Source: Chloroflexota bacterium (lineage in GTDB: Bacteria; Chloroflexota; Dehalococcoidia; SM23-28-2; HRBIN24). From it: a stretch of DNA of 28,314 nt. Positions 7,876 to 15,927 of the stretch are shown here, piece by piece (position 1 is the first letter of the stretch; each line of letters begins with the position of its first letter). Both the position numbers and the translations under genes were made by a program. The stretch covers positions 1 to 28,314 of the forward strand of contig JAUQPQ010000007.1 in assembly GCA_030550295.1 (NCBI GenBank), in the 5' to 3' direction. The notes beneath the pieces were generated by a model. It did no database searches and was not told where the DNA came from. It saw only the letters and a list, made by a program, of their open reading frames with translations.

Positions 7876-8859
7876 TCACGGACGGCGGTGTTGGGCAAAG
7901 AAGTCCCACAGCATGGCAGCGGCAGATATCTCTTGGGTGGTATACCCCAATTGGGGCACAGGGAAGCTCCCAGGCCATGTATGTCCTCCCCCCTCGATGA
8001 CCACCAGCTGTGTGGAGGCCTCACACCCCGGGTATGCCAGACGCACCACCTCCCGGCCCAACCTCTCCTCCAGAGGCTCGCCTTGGCACCCGTTAAGCTG
8101 GGCCCACCTCGCCACGTACTCCTTCGCCCCTTCGTAGAGGATGAAGCTGAAGATTAGCCCCGGCTGGAAGGGAACTATCTGGTCCTGAGTGCCGTGAAAG
8201 GCGATAACGGGGACCTCCCCCTTGCACCCACCGTCCGATGGGTAGAAGACCCCTGCCACAGGAGCGATGGCTGCCAAGGTCTCCGGTCGCAAGCACGCTA
8301 GCATCGATGAGAAAAAGGCGCCATTAGACATGCCCGTGGCATATACCCTCGCCTCATCCACGCAAAGGGAGCGAACTAGGTAACTGTGCAAAGCATCGAA
8401 GAAGCGCACATCCCGATAAGGGTCGTCCACTGCCAAGCCAGAGAGGCCAGGGAGACGCCATCCTTTGACAGGCCCAAGGCCCTCAGGGCTCACCACGATA
8501 AACCGCTCCTTTGCTGCCACCGGCAACAGCTGAGAGTATAGCTCCTGCTCTTTGGCGTTGGACCCGAGGCCGTGGAAGTTGTAGACCAACGGGATGGGCT
8601 CTTGCCGGGAGGCCTGAGCAGGAATATAGAGGAAGAACTGCCGCTCAATCCCGTCCACCTGCAGGGAGAGCGCCTGGGAGCTGCCAGCACCCCTATACAG
8701 GGCATCGTCCATCCTGGAGCATCCCAAGGACGCCCGGGCGACCGCTGTAGGCTGGGCCAGATTGGAGGGTGTAGCCTCCTGAGAGCCCCTATCGCCGCAG
8801 GCCAGCCCCCAGATGGCCAAAAAGGTCAAGAGGGCAAAAAACCAAAGGACAGCCCGCAT
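7876..8859 (-). CDS. Lipoprotein esterase, PHB-depolymerase/LpqC-like alpha/beta hydrolase
   Basis: This 327-residue protein has a hydrophobic leader ending in a lipobox-like GLAC (Cys21), so it is probably a lipidated protein outside the cytoplasmic membrane. The fold is the esterase family of poly(3-hydroxybutyrate) depolymerases, LpqC and feruloyl esterases. It has an oxyanion-region motif NFHGLGS (94-100) and the nucleophile elbow GMSNG with Ser178. Asp226 (HGTQDQ) and His293 (GGGHTWPG) complete the triad. The start lies 9 bases after the stop of the ABC ATPase gene, so it is probably the last gene of the importer operon. The natural ester is unknown. A role in opening an ester-linked chelate or nutrient imported by the neighbouring transporter is inference. 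No strong ribosome site is visible before the ATG. Confidence 0.85.
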   Translation of the reverse strand: MRAVLWFFALLTFLAIWGLACGDRGSQEATPSNLAQPTAVARASLGCSRMDDALYRGAGSSQALSLQVDGIERQFFLYIPAQASRQEPIPLVYNFHGLGSNAKEQELYSQLLPVAAKERFIVVSPEGLGPVKGWRLPGLSGLAVDDPYRDVRFFDALHSYLVRSLCVDEARVYATGMSNGAFFSSMLACLRPETLAAIAPVAGVFYPSDGGCKGEVPVIAFHGTQDQIVPFQPGLIFSFILYEGAKEYVARWAQLNGCQGEPLEERLGREVVRLAYPGCEASTQLVVIEGGGHTWPGSFPVPQLGYTTQEISAAAMLWDFFAQHRRP

Positions 8860-8868
8860 AATCTTTAC

Positions 8869-9693
8869 TTATTCTACACGACGATGGTTGTGCCCGTCCT
8901 TGCTCTCTAGATCTGGTGAAAGAGGCGAAAGGGGAATGCACACCGGCCGGCCGCTTAGTGAATCGCCCACTATTGAGAACTCCACCTGGTAAAGCTCCCT
9001 TAGCACCTCAGGGGTAAGAACCTGATCCAGGGGCCCCATCGCCAGAATGCGCCCGTCCTTAAGGGCCAAGACGGTCCGGGCATACCTTGCCGCAACGTTC
9101 AGGTCGTGAGTGGCCATGACTATGATGAGGCCCTGTCTGTTGAGGCCCCCAAGAAGGTCCATAACCTCCACCTGGTGACGGTAATCGAGGAAGCTGGTGG
9201 GCTCATCTAAGAAGAGGGCCTCGGGCTCTTGGGCCAGGGCCATAGCTAGCCACGCCCTCTGCCTCTCCCCTGCAGAGAGGTGGGAAAGGGGACGTCCACG
9301 CAGATCCTGGAGCTGGCATGTGCTTATCGCCCACTCCACCATCTCCCTGTCGTGCCGAGTAGCGCCGGCCAACAACTTCTGGTGAGGGTAACGCCCACGC
9401 CATACTAACTCCTCCACCGTCGTGTCGTGGGCGCTGTCCAGAGGGTTAACGAGGATCGCCAAGCGCCGGGCCACCGTCTTTGTAGGCAGGCGATGGATTT
9501 CATGGTTGTCCAAGAGGACTACTCCGCGACGCGGCCTCAACAGGCGGGCCAAAACCCGCAGCAGAGTGGATTTCCCCGCCCCGTTGGGCCCCACGATGGC
9601 CAACCAGTCCCCCCTCTCCAAGGAGAGGCTTATCGCCTCCAACACCCGACGGTCGCCCAAGTAGACTTGTAAGTCCTTCGCCTCTAGCCTCAT
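8869..9693 (-). CDS. ABC importer ATPase, cobalamin/iron-chelate (BtuD/FecE) type
   Basis: This 274-residue cytoplasmic ATPase powers the permease encoded just upstream. Walker A is GPNGAGKST (35-43), and the signature is LSAGERQ (139-145) where LSGGQ is usual. Walker B is ALFLDEP with Asp163 and Glu164, and the switch histidine is His196 (ATHD). The Q-loop position, normally glutamine before the TVEEL segment, appears to be Asn83 (AILVNPLD). The ATG overlaps the permease stop as ATGA (9690-9693), which implies translational coupling. The family imports vitamin B12, haem or ferric siderophores, and the sequence alone does not settle the substrate. Confidence 0.9.
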   Translation of the reverse strand: MRLEAKDLQVYLGDRRVLEAISLSLERGDWLAIVGPNGAGKSTLLRVLARLLRPRRGVVLLDNHEIHRLPTKTVARRLAILVNPLDSAHDTTVEELVWRGRYPHQKLLAGATRHDREMVEWAISTCQLQDLRGRPLSHLSAGERQRAWLAMALAQEPEALFLDEPTSFLDYRHQVEVMDLLGGLNRQGLIIVMATHDLNVAARYARTVLALKDGRILAMGPLDQVLTPEVLRELYQVEFSIVGDSLSGRPVCIPLSPLSPDLESKDGHNHRRVE

Positions 9694-10694
9694 CTGGCGC
9701 GCCTCAGCAGGTAAAGGAAGAAGGGCACCCCCACCGCTGCCGATACCACCCCCATGGGCACCTCGGCAGGGGCTATAACGTTGCGGGCCACGATATCACA
9801 AGCCATGATGAAGGCCGCCCCCACCAGGGCCGAGGCAGGCAGCACCTGCCGGTAGTCCTGTCCCACTAGGAAGCGGGCTACATGGGGGATCACCAGCCCC
9901 ACAAAGCCTACCAGGCCCGCTACCTTTACTGCCGTCCCCCCAAGGACCGCCGCCAAGGCCAACCCCGCCCAACGGGTGCGCTCCACCTTTAGACCCAGCT
10001 CCGCTGCCACATCGTCGCCTAAGATGAGGATGTTTAGGGGTTGCGCCATCAGCCAAGAAAGCCCTAGCCCTGCCACCGCGAAAGGCCAAGCGGCGTTGAC
10101 ATCGTCCCATCCGCGACCGAATAGACTTCCTCCAATAAAGGTGAGGGAGGCGAAGGCGAAGAGGCGCGAGGTGGCCAAGACGGCCAGTGTGAGGGCCAGG
10201 AAAAGGGAAGAGATCCCCACCCCGGCCAAGGTGATACGCACAGGGGAGGTGGCCCCTTGCCAGGCAGCCAAGTATATGCCTCCAGCCCCCAAAAGCCCCC
10301 CAGCCACTGCCACCGCCATGGCCGCCGGCGGAGGCAAGGCCACACCCCGCACCAGCATAATGGCTGAGGCCAAGGCCGCCCCCGCCGATATGCCCAGCAG
10401 GTGAGGATCGGCCAAGGAATTACGCGTCACCGCCTGGAGAAGGGCACCGCTCACTGCCAAAGAAGCCCCCACTAGGGCAGCAGCCAAGAGCCGAGGCAAG
10501 CGTATATCCCAAATTACCTGGTGGGCCAGGGTGCCCTCCTGAGAAAGGGCATCCCAAAGCTCGCCGGGCCCTATTCGTACTGCCCCCAAGCTCATCCCCA
10601 ACACCAAGAGGACAGCAAGAGCACCCAGGCCTAACAAAAGGGTGGTCGCACCCCGACGACCAGACCACCACCCCCTTAGCCCTAACCCCTTCAC
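9690..10694 (-). CDS. FecCD-family ABC permease (cobalamin/iron-chelate importer)
   Basis: This 334-residue membrane protein has about ten hydrophobic segments and the usual FecCD/BtuC layout. The segment LPRLLAAALVGASLAVSGAL lies near the N-terminus, followed by QAVTRNSLADPHLLGISAGA. Later come VGFVGLVIPHVARFLVG, in the coupling region that contacts the ATPase, and ASALVGAAF. Length is typical for the family, which works as a homodimer. The start is GTG at 10694, overlapping the stop of the binding-protein gene as GTGA (10691-10694), with a G-rich ribosome site just before it. It forms an importer with its two overlapping neighbours. Confidence 0.92.
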   Translation of the reverse strand: MKGLGLRGWWSGRRGATTLLLGLGALAVLLVLGMSLGAVRIGPGELWDALSQEGTLAHQVIWDIRLPRLLAAALVGASLAVSGALLQAVTRNSLADPHLLGISAGAALASAIMLVRGVALPPPAAMAVAVAGGLLGAGGIYLAAWQGATSPVRITLAGVGISSLFLALTLAVLATSRLFAFASLTFIGGSLFGRGWDDVNAAWPFAVAGLGLSWLMAQPLNILILGDDVAAELGLKVERTRWAGLALAAVLGGTAVKVAGLVGFVGLVIPHVARFLVGQDYRQVLPASALVGAAFIMACDIVARNVIAPAEVPMGVVSAAVGVPFFLYLLRRAR

Positions 10695-11656
10695 CGCCCC
10701 CCCTGCGGGTAGATCATGGACGCCATGCTTCTCATCGCCTCTACTACCCTAGGCCCAGGCGACTGCAAGAAGAGGACCAAGTCCAGCTCATACACTTTGC
10801 CCTCCTTTACCGCCCTCAGAGAGCCGAAACCCGGAAGGCGTGGCAAGAGCTGGGAGAGCTTAGGGGCAGGAGGCGGAGCAGGACTGAGCGCCAAGATAAC
10901 GTCTGGATCGGCCTGGAGAGCCAACTCAGGACTGAGCAACGTATAGCCCGGAAATGGGCCACTATCGGGAAGGCCAGCTACGGGGTTCTGCACCCTCAAT
11001 TCCTGGGCCAGACTGCCCACGTACGAGTTGGGCTTGGCTGCATATATGTTACCATCGGCATCAGCTATAAGGATGAGGACTCTGGGACCAGGGCCCTGGG
11101 GAAGATAGGCCAACAGGCTTTGACGCTGGTCTTGGAGGTCCTTAATGGCCCTTTGTGCCTCTTCATCCCGCCCTAGGGCTTTGCCCACTACCTCTATGGC
11201 CTTCAGTACGTCCTGGAAGCTCTCCGCCCCCGCCATGACCACTGGCACTCCAAGGCCAGTTAGCCTGTCTATAAGCTGGCGCTGGTTAACGCTATCGGCC
11301 ACGATAAGGTCAGGCTTCTGGGCCAGGATCGCCTCCCAGTTGGGATTGTACGTGCTCCCTATGGTAGGCAGCGGTACCACCTGCGGAGGATAATTGGCAG
11401 ATGTCACCCTGGCCACTATCTCTCCCCCTAGGACATATACCAGCTCGGTAGTGGTGGGGCTGGTGGCGATGACCCGCTGAGGACGAGCAGGTATGGCCAC
11501 CTCCCTGCCCATCATGTCCCTCACCACCCGTGGGAAGGACGCCACCTCCAGGGCCCCCGGCGAGGGGGAGACAGGTGCTTTCGCCTCCCCCTCACAGGCC
11601 ACCCCAAACAAGATGATCACAACCAACGCTAATGCCGCAGCTAACGCCTTCTGCAT
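10691..11656 (-). CDS. Lipoprotein substrate-binding protein of a BtuF/FepB-type importer
   Basis: This periplasmic-binding-protein-2-type protein captures a cobalamin, haem or ferric-siderophore ligand for the FecCD permease. I place the start at 11656 because AGGAGGT lies six bases before this ATG. An upstream in-frame ATG at 11674 precedes that ribosome site and would put it inside the gene. From 11656 the product is 321 residues with a compact signal sequence ending in GVAC (Cys21). The family pattern is clear: VVRDMMGREVAIPARPQRV, then ATSPTTTELVYVLG, then NPNWEAILAQKPDLIVAD. The stop overlaps the permease start by four bases. No B12 riboswitch was seen upstream. Confidence 0.9.
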   Translation of the reverse strand: MQKALAAALALVVIILFGVACEGEAKAPVSPSPGALEVASFPRVVRDMMGREVAIPARPQRVIATSPTTTELVYVLGGEIVARVTSANYPPQVVPLPTIGSTYNPNWEAILAQKPDLIVADSVNQRQLIDRLTGLGVPVVMAGAESFQDVLKAIEVVGKALGRDEEAQRAIKDLQDQRQSLLAYLPQGPGPRVLILIADADGNIYAAKPNSYVGSLAQELRVQNPVAGLPDSGPFPGYTLLSPELALQADPDVILALSPAPPPAPKLSQLLPRLPGFGSLRAVKEGKVYELDLVLFLQSPGPRVVEAMRSMASMIYPQGGR

Positions 11657-11766
11657 CGACCACCTCCTGGGCATCCTACATCGTGCCCTATCTTAACATG
11701 GCCAGAACTTATGATAAACCCCCAAGAAATATGAATATGAAACGTTTTGTAAGAATTTTGCAGAGA

Positions 11767-11794
11767 TTAACTGGAATCTCAGATGGGGTATAAT
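11767..11794 (+). promoter_or_regulatory. Promoter of the plus-strand run (epoxide-hydrolase-like gene)
   Basis: A perfect TATAAT (11789-11794) follows TTAACT (11767-11772, four of six consensus bases) by 16 bases. Transcription would start near 11801, about 32 bases before the ATG at 11833. It lies in the 176-base divergent region between the binding-protein gene and the plus-strand run. This region is AT-rich on its left side, which may also hold the minus-strand promoter. Confidence 0.6.
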
Positions 11795-11832
11795 GGCGGG
11801 GGTCCGTCTGCAACCTTGGGTGGGAGGAGAAG

Positions 11833-12213
11833 ATGAGCGAGGAAGCGATGGAGGTGGTGCGCCGGTTCTGTGAGGCCTTCTCTGGTGGCGACGTGGATCA
11901 GGTGTTGTCTTTCTTTACTGAGGACGCTGTGTATCACAACATGCCCATGACGCCGGTGATGGGCAAGGCGGCCATAAGGGCAGTGCTGGAGGCGTTCATG
12001 CGCCCCGCCGAAGAGATGGAGTTCCGCATCCTCCATATGGCTGCCAACGGCCCAATAGTCTTCACTGAGCGGGTGGACAGGTTCATCATGGGGGGAAAGG
12101 AAGTGCTATTGCCGGTGGCAGGGGTGATGGAGGTGAAGGAGGGCAAGATAGCTGCCTGGCGCGACTACTTTGACCTGGCCACCTGGGTGAAGCAGACGCG
12201 GGAATCGGGCTAG
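11833..12213 (+). CDS. Limonene-1,2-epoxide hydrolase-like protein
   Basis: This 126-residue single-domain protein has the cystatin-like alpha+beta fold of the SnoaL/limonene-epoxide hydrolase group. The full catalytic pattern of limonene-1,2-epoxide hydrolases can be placed. Tyr34 and Asn36 lie in YHNMP, Arg80 and Asp82 in ERVDRF, and Asp111 in WRDYFD. This favours a genuine epoxide hydrolase over a generic SnoaL-like protein, although the substrate is unknown. GGAGGA precedes the ATG at normal spacing. It is the first gene after a good promoter and is followed within 30 bases by a phosphodiesterase gene. Confidence 0.85.
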   Translation: MSEEAMEVVRRFCEAFSGGDVDQVLSFFTEDAVYHNMPMTPVMGKAAIRAVLEAFMRPAEEMEFRILHMAANGPIVFTERVDRFIMGGKEVLLPVAGVMEVKEGKIAAWRDYFDLATWVKQTRESG

Positions 12214-12240
12214 GTACATACTGGGGTGGCCGCAAGAGTA

Positions 12241-12954
12241 ATGACCCGTCCCTTAGCAGTAGCCCACGCCGGTGGAGCCGGCCATGGGCCAGAAAATACG
12301 CTCCTGGCCATATCCAGGGCCTTGGCATTAGGGGCCCACGCTATCGAGGTTGACGTGCGCCTCACCTCTGACCAGCTCCCTGTCCTCATGCATGACGCCA
12401 CCGTCGACCGCACGACCGATGGTCATGGGCCCATATCTTCCTTAGCCTGGGACGATGTGCGCTCCCTCAACACAGGAGAAGGCGAAAAGGTCCCCTCCTT
12501 GGCCGAGGCAGCTAAGCTCGTGGCAGGTCGCGCCCTCCTTATAGCCGAGCTGAAGGTGGCCGGCGGTGCCCATGCCATAGCTCAGGCCCTCATCCCCACC
12601 GTGGGGCCAGAGGGGGCGCAGGTATGGAGCTTCCTTCCCCAGGCACTGGAGGAGCTGGCCCAGGTGGCCCCCTCCTTCCCTAGAACCCTGCTCGTATCTG
12701 GGCGCGATGTGCAGCAGTGGCCCTGTCCGCTACAGACAGCGTTGAGGCTAGAGGCCATAGGGATAGCGATAGAGCACACGGCCCTAGAGGGGGATATCGC
12801 CCAGGACGTGAAGAGGGCCGGACTAGAGCTATTCGCATGGACGATAGATGAGCCTGAGGAGATCGCCCGTGCCCTAGACCTAGGCGTCGATGGCATCGTC
12901 TCCAACTATCCTGATAGGGTGCTAGCCCTGGTGGGTCAGCACCGGGGGAGGTAG
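12241..12954 (+). CDS. Glycerophosphodiester phosphodiesterase family protein
   Basis: This TIM-barrel protein of 237 residues belongs to the GDPD family, which splits glycerophosphodiesters into glycerol-3-phosphate and an alcohol. Visible elements are the N-terminal His9 followed by PENT (17-20), Glu36 and Asp38 in IEVDVRLT, His51 in VLMHD, and ELK in the middle barrel strands. The normally conserved HR pair is His9-Ala10 here, so a phosphate-contacting arginine appears to be missing. Near the C-terminus, WTIDEPEE and GVDGIVSNYPD are typical. A GTG at 12226 could add five residues, and neither start has a clear ribosome site. The stop lies four bases before the next gene. Confidence 0.87.
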   Translation: MTRPLAVAHAGGAGHGPENTLLAISRALALGAHAIEVDVRLTSDQLPVLMHDATVDRTTDGHGPISSLAWDDVRSLNTGEGEKVPSLAEAAKLVAGRALLIAELKVAGGAHAIAQALIPTVGPEGAQVWSFLPQALEELAQVAPSFPRTLLVSGRDVQQWPCPLQTALRLEAIGIAIEHTALEGDIAQDVKRAGLELFAWTIDEPEEIARALDLGVDGIVSNYPDRVLALVGQHRGR

Positions 12955-12958
12955 AGGC

Positions 12959-13993
12959 GTGAAGGCAGTGACCTTCCAGGGGCCTTACAAGGTCGAGGTG
13001 AAGGAGGTGCCCGACCCCCAAATTCAGGAACCTACCGACGCCATCATTAGGGTTACCACAGCTGCCATCTGCGGCTCTGACCTGCACGTCTACACAGGGC
13101 GTATCCCTATGCCCCTTACCGGATGGGTGTTAGGCCACGAATACATAGGCATAGTAGAAGAGGTAGGAGATGGCGTGGGAAACTTGCGCCCCGGCGACCG
13201 GGTGGTGGGGGCCTTCACGGCCAGCTGTGGCTCCTGCTTCTTTTGCTTACGGGGATGGCCCAGCCAGTGCCCCAGTCAGCAGGTGCTAGGGTTTGGCATA
13301 GGCCCCGGCGCCCAAGCCCAGCGGATGCGCGTACCCTTCGCCCATTTCACCCTAGAGAAAGTGCCCCAAGCCATCCCCGATGAGAAGGCCATCTTCGTAG
13401 GGGATATCCTAGCCACAGGCTACTTCGCCGTCCAAAGGGGTGGCGTGAAGCCAGACGACGTGGTGGTGGTGGTAGGGTGCGGCCCCGTGGGCCTCATGGC
13501 CCAAATGTGCGCCCGCCTCTTCAGCCCCAAAGCAGTCATAGCCCTAGATACAGTGCCCGAGAGGCTAGAGCTGGCCTACCAGCTGGGGGCCATAGCTGTA
13601 GACATCTCCTCCCAGGACCCGCTACGGATCATAAGGGATTATACCAATAGCCGCGGGGCGGACGTGGTCATTGAGGCGGTGGGACATGCCAACTCCATTC
13701 GCTCCTGTTTCCAGTACGTTAGGGGAGGGGGCACCATCGCCGTAGTAGGGGTTTACAGCGAGCCCGAATTCCCCTTTCCCATGTTCCAGGCCTTTGTGCG
13801 GGACATCTCCTTCCAAGTAGGCGTCTGCCCTTCGCGCAACTATATGGCCACCCTCCTATCCCTTATCGAGGAAGGGCGGCTAGACCCCTCGGTGATAGTC
13901 ACTCACGTCCTCCCCTTAGAGGAAGCACCTAGGGGCTACCACCTTTTCGCCAACCGGCAGGAGGGGTGCATAAAGGTCCTCCTAAAGCCGTAG
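12959..13993 (+). CDS. Zinc-dependent alcohol dehydrogenase (MDR family)
   Basis: This 344-residue medium-chain dehydrogenase/reductase oxidises or reduces an alcohol/aldehyde pair with NAD(P). The catalytic zinc ligands are Cys38 (ICGSDLH) and His60-Glu61 (GHE), with Asp149 possibly contributing. A complete structural zinc lobe is present as C-x2-C-x2-C-x7-C (Cys90, 93, 96, 104). The Rossmann motif GCGPVG is at 173-178, and ALDTVPERLELA suggests the usual acidic residue for NAD binding. The start is GTG at 12959 with GGAGG upstream. The substrate cannot be read from sequence. It is close to the glutathione-independent formaldehyde and threonine dehydrogenase-like branch. Confidence 0.9.
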   Translation: MKAVTFQGPYKVEVKEVPDPQIQEPTDAIIRVTTAAICGSDLHVYTGRIPMPLTGWVLGHEYIGIVEEVGDGVGNLRPGDRVVGAFTASCGSCFFCLRGWPSQCPSQQVLGFGIGPGAQAQRMRVPFAHFTLEKVPQAIPDEKAIFVGDILATGYFAVQRGGVKPDDVVVVVGCGPVGLMAQMCARLFSPKAVIALDTVPERLELAYQLGAIAVDISSQDPLRIIRDYTNSRGADVVIEAVGHANSIRSCFQYVRGGGTIAVVGVYSEPEFPFPMFQAFVRDISFQVGVCPSRNYMATLLSLIEEGRLDPSVIVTHVLPLEEAPRGYHLFANRQEGCIKVLLKP

Positions 13994-14044
13994 CGTTGAC
14001 CTCCCTTGTCCGTTCGGCTATCCTTCTTCCCAGGAGGGGAAAGG

Positions 14045-14260
14045 GTGGCCCAACAAGAAGTAACTCTCACGTCCCCCAACATCTCCTGTCAACACTGCGT
14101 TGCCGCCATCCAGAAGGCCCTATCTGCCTTGCCAGGGGTGGAGGTGGTGGGGAGCGATCTCGAGGGGAAGAAGGTGACGGTGCGGTATGATCCGGCCCGC
14201 ACCTCCTTGGCCCAGATCGAAAGGGCCATGGAGGAGGAAGGCTACCCTGTGGCTCATTAG
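14045..14260 (+). CDS. CopZ-like heavy-metal-associated domain protein
   Basis: This is a 71-residue single HMA domain, a ferredoxin-like fold that carries Cu(I) or another soft metal in the cytoplasm. The metal site is Cys15-x2-Cys18 in ISCQHC, where serine replaces the methionine common in copper chaperones. The GKKVTVRYDPARTSLAQIERAM region is typical. I start it at GTG 14045, seven bases after AGGAGG. A longer frame from TTG 14006 has no ribosome site and would contain this one. No metal ATPase is in the window. The 3' end overlaps the 5' part of the M23 peptidase frame. Confidence 0.85.
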   Translation: MAQQEVTLTSPNISCQHCVAAIQKALSALPGVEVVGSDLEGKKVTVRYDPARTSLAQIERAMEEEGYPVAH

Positions 14261-14996
14261 GGCCGGTTTAGCCCTGGTGCTATCCTCTTGCACCGCATCT
14301 CCTCCCGTTAGACTCGTCATCGTCGCCCCCTCGCCTGTTGTCCCCTCTGCCGAAGAGTCCACGCCTCATCCGACTCCAACCCAAGGGGCAGCCATAACAC
14401 CAACAGCAGCCCCAGCGTTGCCACCGGCGCCGGCAGTGAGGGGCTTTTTGATCCCTATTGAGGGGGCATGCCTTCCCTCCCTCCCCACCCTATGGCCAGG
14501 GGCGCCACGCCCCTACCGCTGGGGAGTACACGAGGGGATAGATTTTTACCCTGGCCACTCGTGCGTGCCTGTAGAAAAGGGGACGCCTGTACGAGCCGCC
14601 GCATCGGGCACCGTGATAAGAGCTGACCACCTCTATAAGCCCCTCACAAGCCAGGAGCTGGAGGCACTTTTGGCCAGGGTAGCAGCCCAAGGCTATAGCG
14701 ATCCCCAGGCCCTAGACCGTTTCCGGGGGAGGCAGGTGTGGATAGACCACGGAGGTGGAATAGTGACCAGATACTGTCACCTGGATGCCATACCTCCAGG
14801 GCTCCGGGTAGGGCAGCAGGTAGAGGCTGGCCAGGTGATCGGCTACATCGGCAATACGGGCACCCCTGAGGAAGTAACCGCCCCCAACACGGAATTCCAC
14901 CTTCACTTCGAGATTAGGGTGGGGGAGGGATACCTTGGCCAAGGGCTACCACCGGAGGAGGCTATATCGCTTTACATGCGGGCTTTTTCACCATGA
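14187..14996 (+). CDS. M23-family metallopeptidase lipoprotein
   Basis: The product is up to 269 residues. A hydrophobic leader ends in the lipobox LSSC (Cys35), then a Pro/Thr/Ala-rich linker runs to about residue 85, then an M23 LytM-type domain. The zinc ligands His115 and Asp119 (HEGID) and the HLH pair His238/His240 are present, with His198 (RYCHLD) nearby, so it is probably an active peptidoglycan peptidase. About 35 residues (150-183) interrupt the domain between beta strands. The ATG at 14187 makes a 74-base overlap with the CopZ-like gene. An internal start near 14247, after GGAGGAGGAAGG, would remove most of the overlap and still leave a short signal peptide. The start is therefore uncertain. 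Confidence 0.82.
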   Translation: MIRPAPPWPRSKGPWRRKATLWLIRAGLALVLSSCTASPPVRLVIVAPSPVVPSAEESTPHPTPTQGAAITPTAAPALPPAPAVRGFLIPIEGACLPSLPTLWPGAPRPYRWGVHEGIDFYPGHSCVPVEKGTPVRAAASGTVIRADHLYKPLTSQELEALLARVAAQGYSDPQALDRFRGRQVWIDHGGGIVTRYCHLDAIPPGLRVGQQVEAGQVIGYIGNTGTPEEVTAPNTEFHLHFEIRVGEGYLGQGLPPEEAISLYMRAFSP

Positions 14997-15038
14997 TCCT
15001 TGCCGCTAGGCGATCTATACTGAAGGCTTGAAGGGGCC

Positions 15039-15911
15039 ATGATAGCCGTTTCCCTCTACGCCGTGTGGGCGGCCATAGGGTTTACGTTGGTGGCAGTAGT
15101 CGGCTACTGGGGGCACCTGCTAGCGCGCTGGCTCCTGGCGGTGCCGGCCTCATATCTGGGGCCGTCATCTCCTTTGGTACGTCTTGGGCCATTGCTAGGG
15201 AGAGTGGGAACCGCCTCCACTAGGGGGGCCCTAGTAGCTGTCTTGTTCTCTCTTGCCTTGCGGGCCGTGGCCACTGAGAGACCGCCCATGGCCAATATGT
15301 GGGAGTTTACTATAGCCTTCATCGCTGCCATCCTCCTCTTCTATGCCCTTTACGAGCGGAGCCAAGGTCAGAAGGCCCTAGGGGCAGTGGTGCAGCCCTT
15401 GGTGTTGTGCTTGTTAGTGGGCGTTGTGATCCTGCTACCTTGGCAGACCACTCCCCTGGTGCCCGCCCTCCAGAGCCGAGGGGTGCTGGCTGCACATGTA
15501 GGGGCCATGACCTTAGCCTATGGTGCCCTAACCATCTCCTTTGGGGCAGCCATCCTCTATTTGATCCAAGGGAAAGAGAGGAGGTTATCATGGCTGCCTC
15601 GCCCTGACTTCTTAGAGGAGGCAGCCTTCAGATCGGTGGCCTTGGGGTTCCCCTTACTGGCCTTGGGCATCGCCATTGGCGCCTATTGGGGGAACTGGGC
15701 ATGGGGGCGCTACTGGGGATGGGACCCTAAGGAGACCTCGTCCCTCGTAACATGGCTCATATACGGGGTCTACCTCCACTTGCGATCGGTAAAGGGATGG
15801 CGAGGCGCTAAGGCGGCCGTTGTGCTAGTGGTGGGGTACATGAGCGTTCTTTTCACCTACTTTGGCGTCAACCTGTTAATATCGGGCCTTCATAGCTACG
15901 CTGGCCTCTAG
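15039..15911 (+). CDS. ccsA: Cytochrome c biogenesis protein CcsA/ResC (System II)
   Basis: This 290-residue polytopic protein has about eight membrane segments. The haem-handling tryptophan-rich motif of the CcsA/CcmC/CcmF family is clear as WGRYWGWDPKETSSLVTWL (about 223-241). Conserved histidines lie in flanking loops (for example AAHVGAM and the C-terminal LHSYAG). With ResB it forms the System II haem-delivery and ligation complex that attaches haem to apocytochromes outside the membrane. GAAGGGG precedes the ATG. The next genes are resA- and resB-like, which completes the module. Databases also call this protein CcsB or ResC. Confidence 0.93.
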   Translation: MIAVSLYAVWAAIGFTLVAVVGYWGHLLARWLLAVPASYLGPSSPLVRLGPLLGRVGTASTRGALVAVLFSLALRAVATERPPMANMWEFTIAFIAAILLFYALYERSQGQKALGAVVQPLVLCLLVGVVILLPWQTTPLVPALQSRGVLAAHVGAMTLAYGALTISFGAAILYLIQGKERRLSWLPRPDFLEEAAFRSVALGFPLLALGIAIGAYWGNWAWGRYWGWDPKETSSLVTWLIYGVYLHLRSVKGWRGAKAAVVLVVGYMSVLFTYFGVNLLISGLHSYAGL

Positions 15912-15927
15912 GCCATGGGGGAGGAAG

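Noticed and set aside
7617..8024. Open frame reading SGRRESNPRPSAWEADALPLSYARS antisense to the tRNA
   Set aside because: This is the well-known false protein translated from the reverse strand of a tRNA gene.
11657..11674. Upstream ATG at 11674 as the start of the binding protein
   Set aside because: The AGGAGGT ribosome site lies between it and the ATG at 11656, and the shorter form has a cleaner signal peptide.
11657..11832. Cobalamin riboswitch upstream of the importer operon
   Set aside because: The divergent region is only 176 bases, AT-rich and carries no B12-box-like conserved core, so the importer substrate remains open.
14997..15038. Promoter for ccsA based on TATACT at 15016-15021
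   Set aside because: No acceptable -35 element at a workable distance, and the gene may be read through from upstream.
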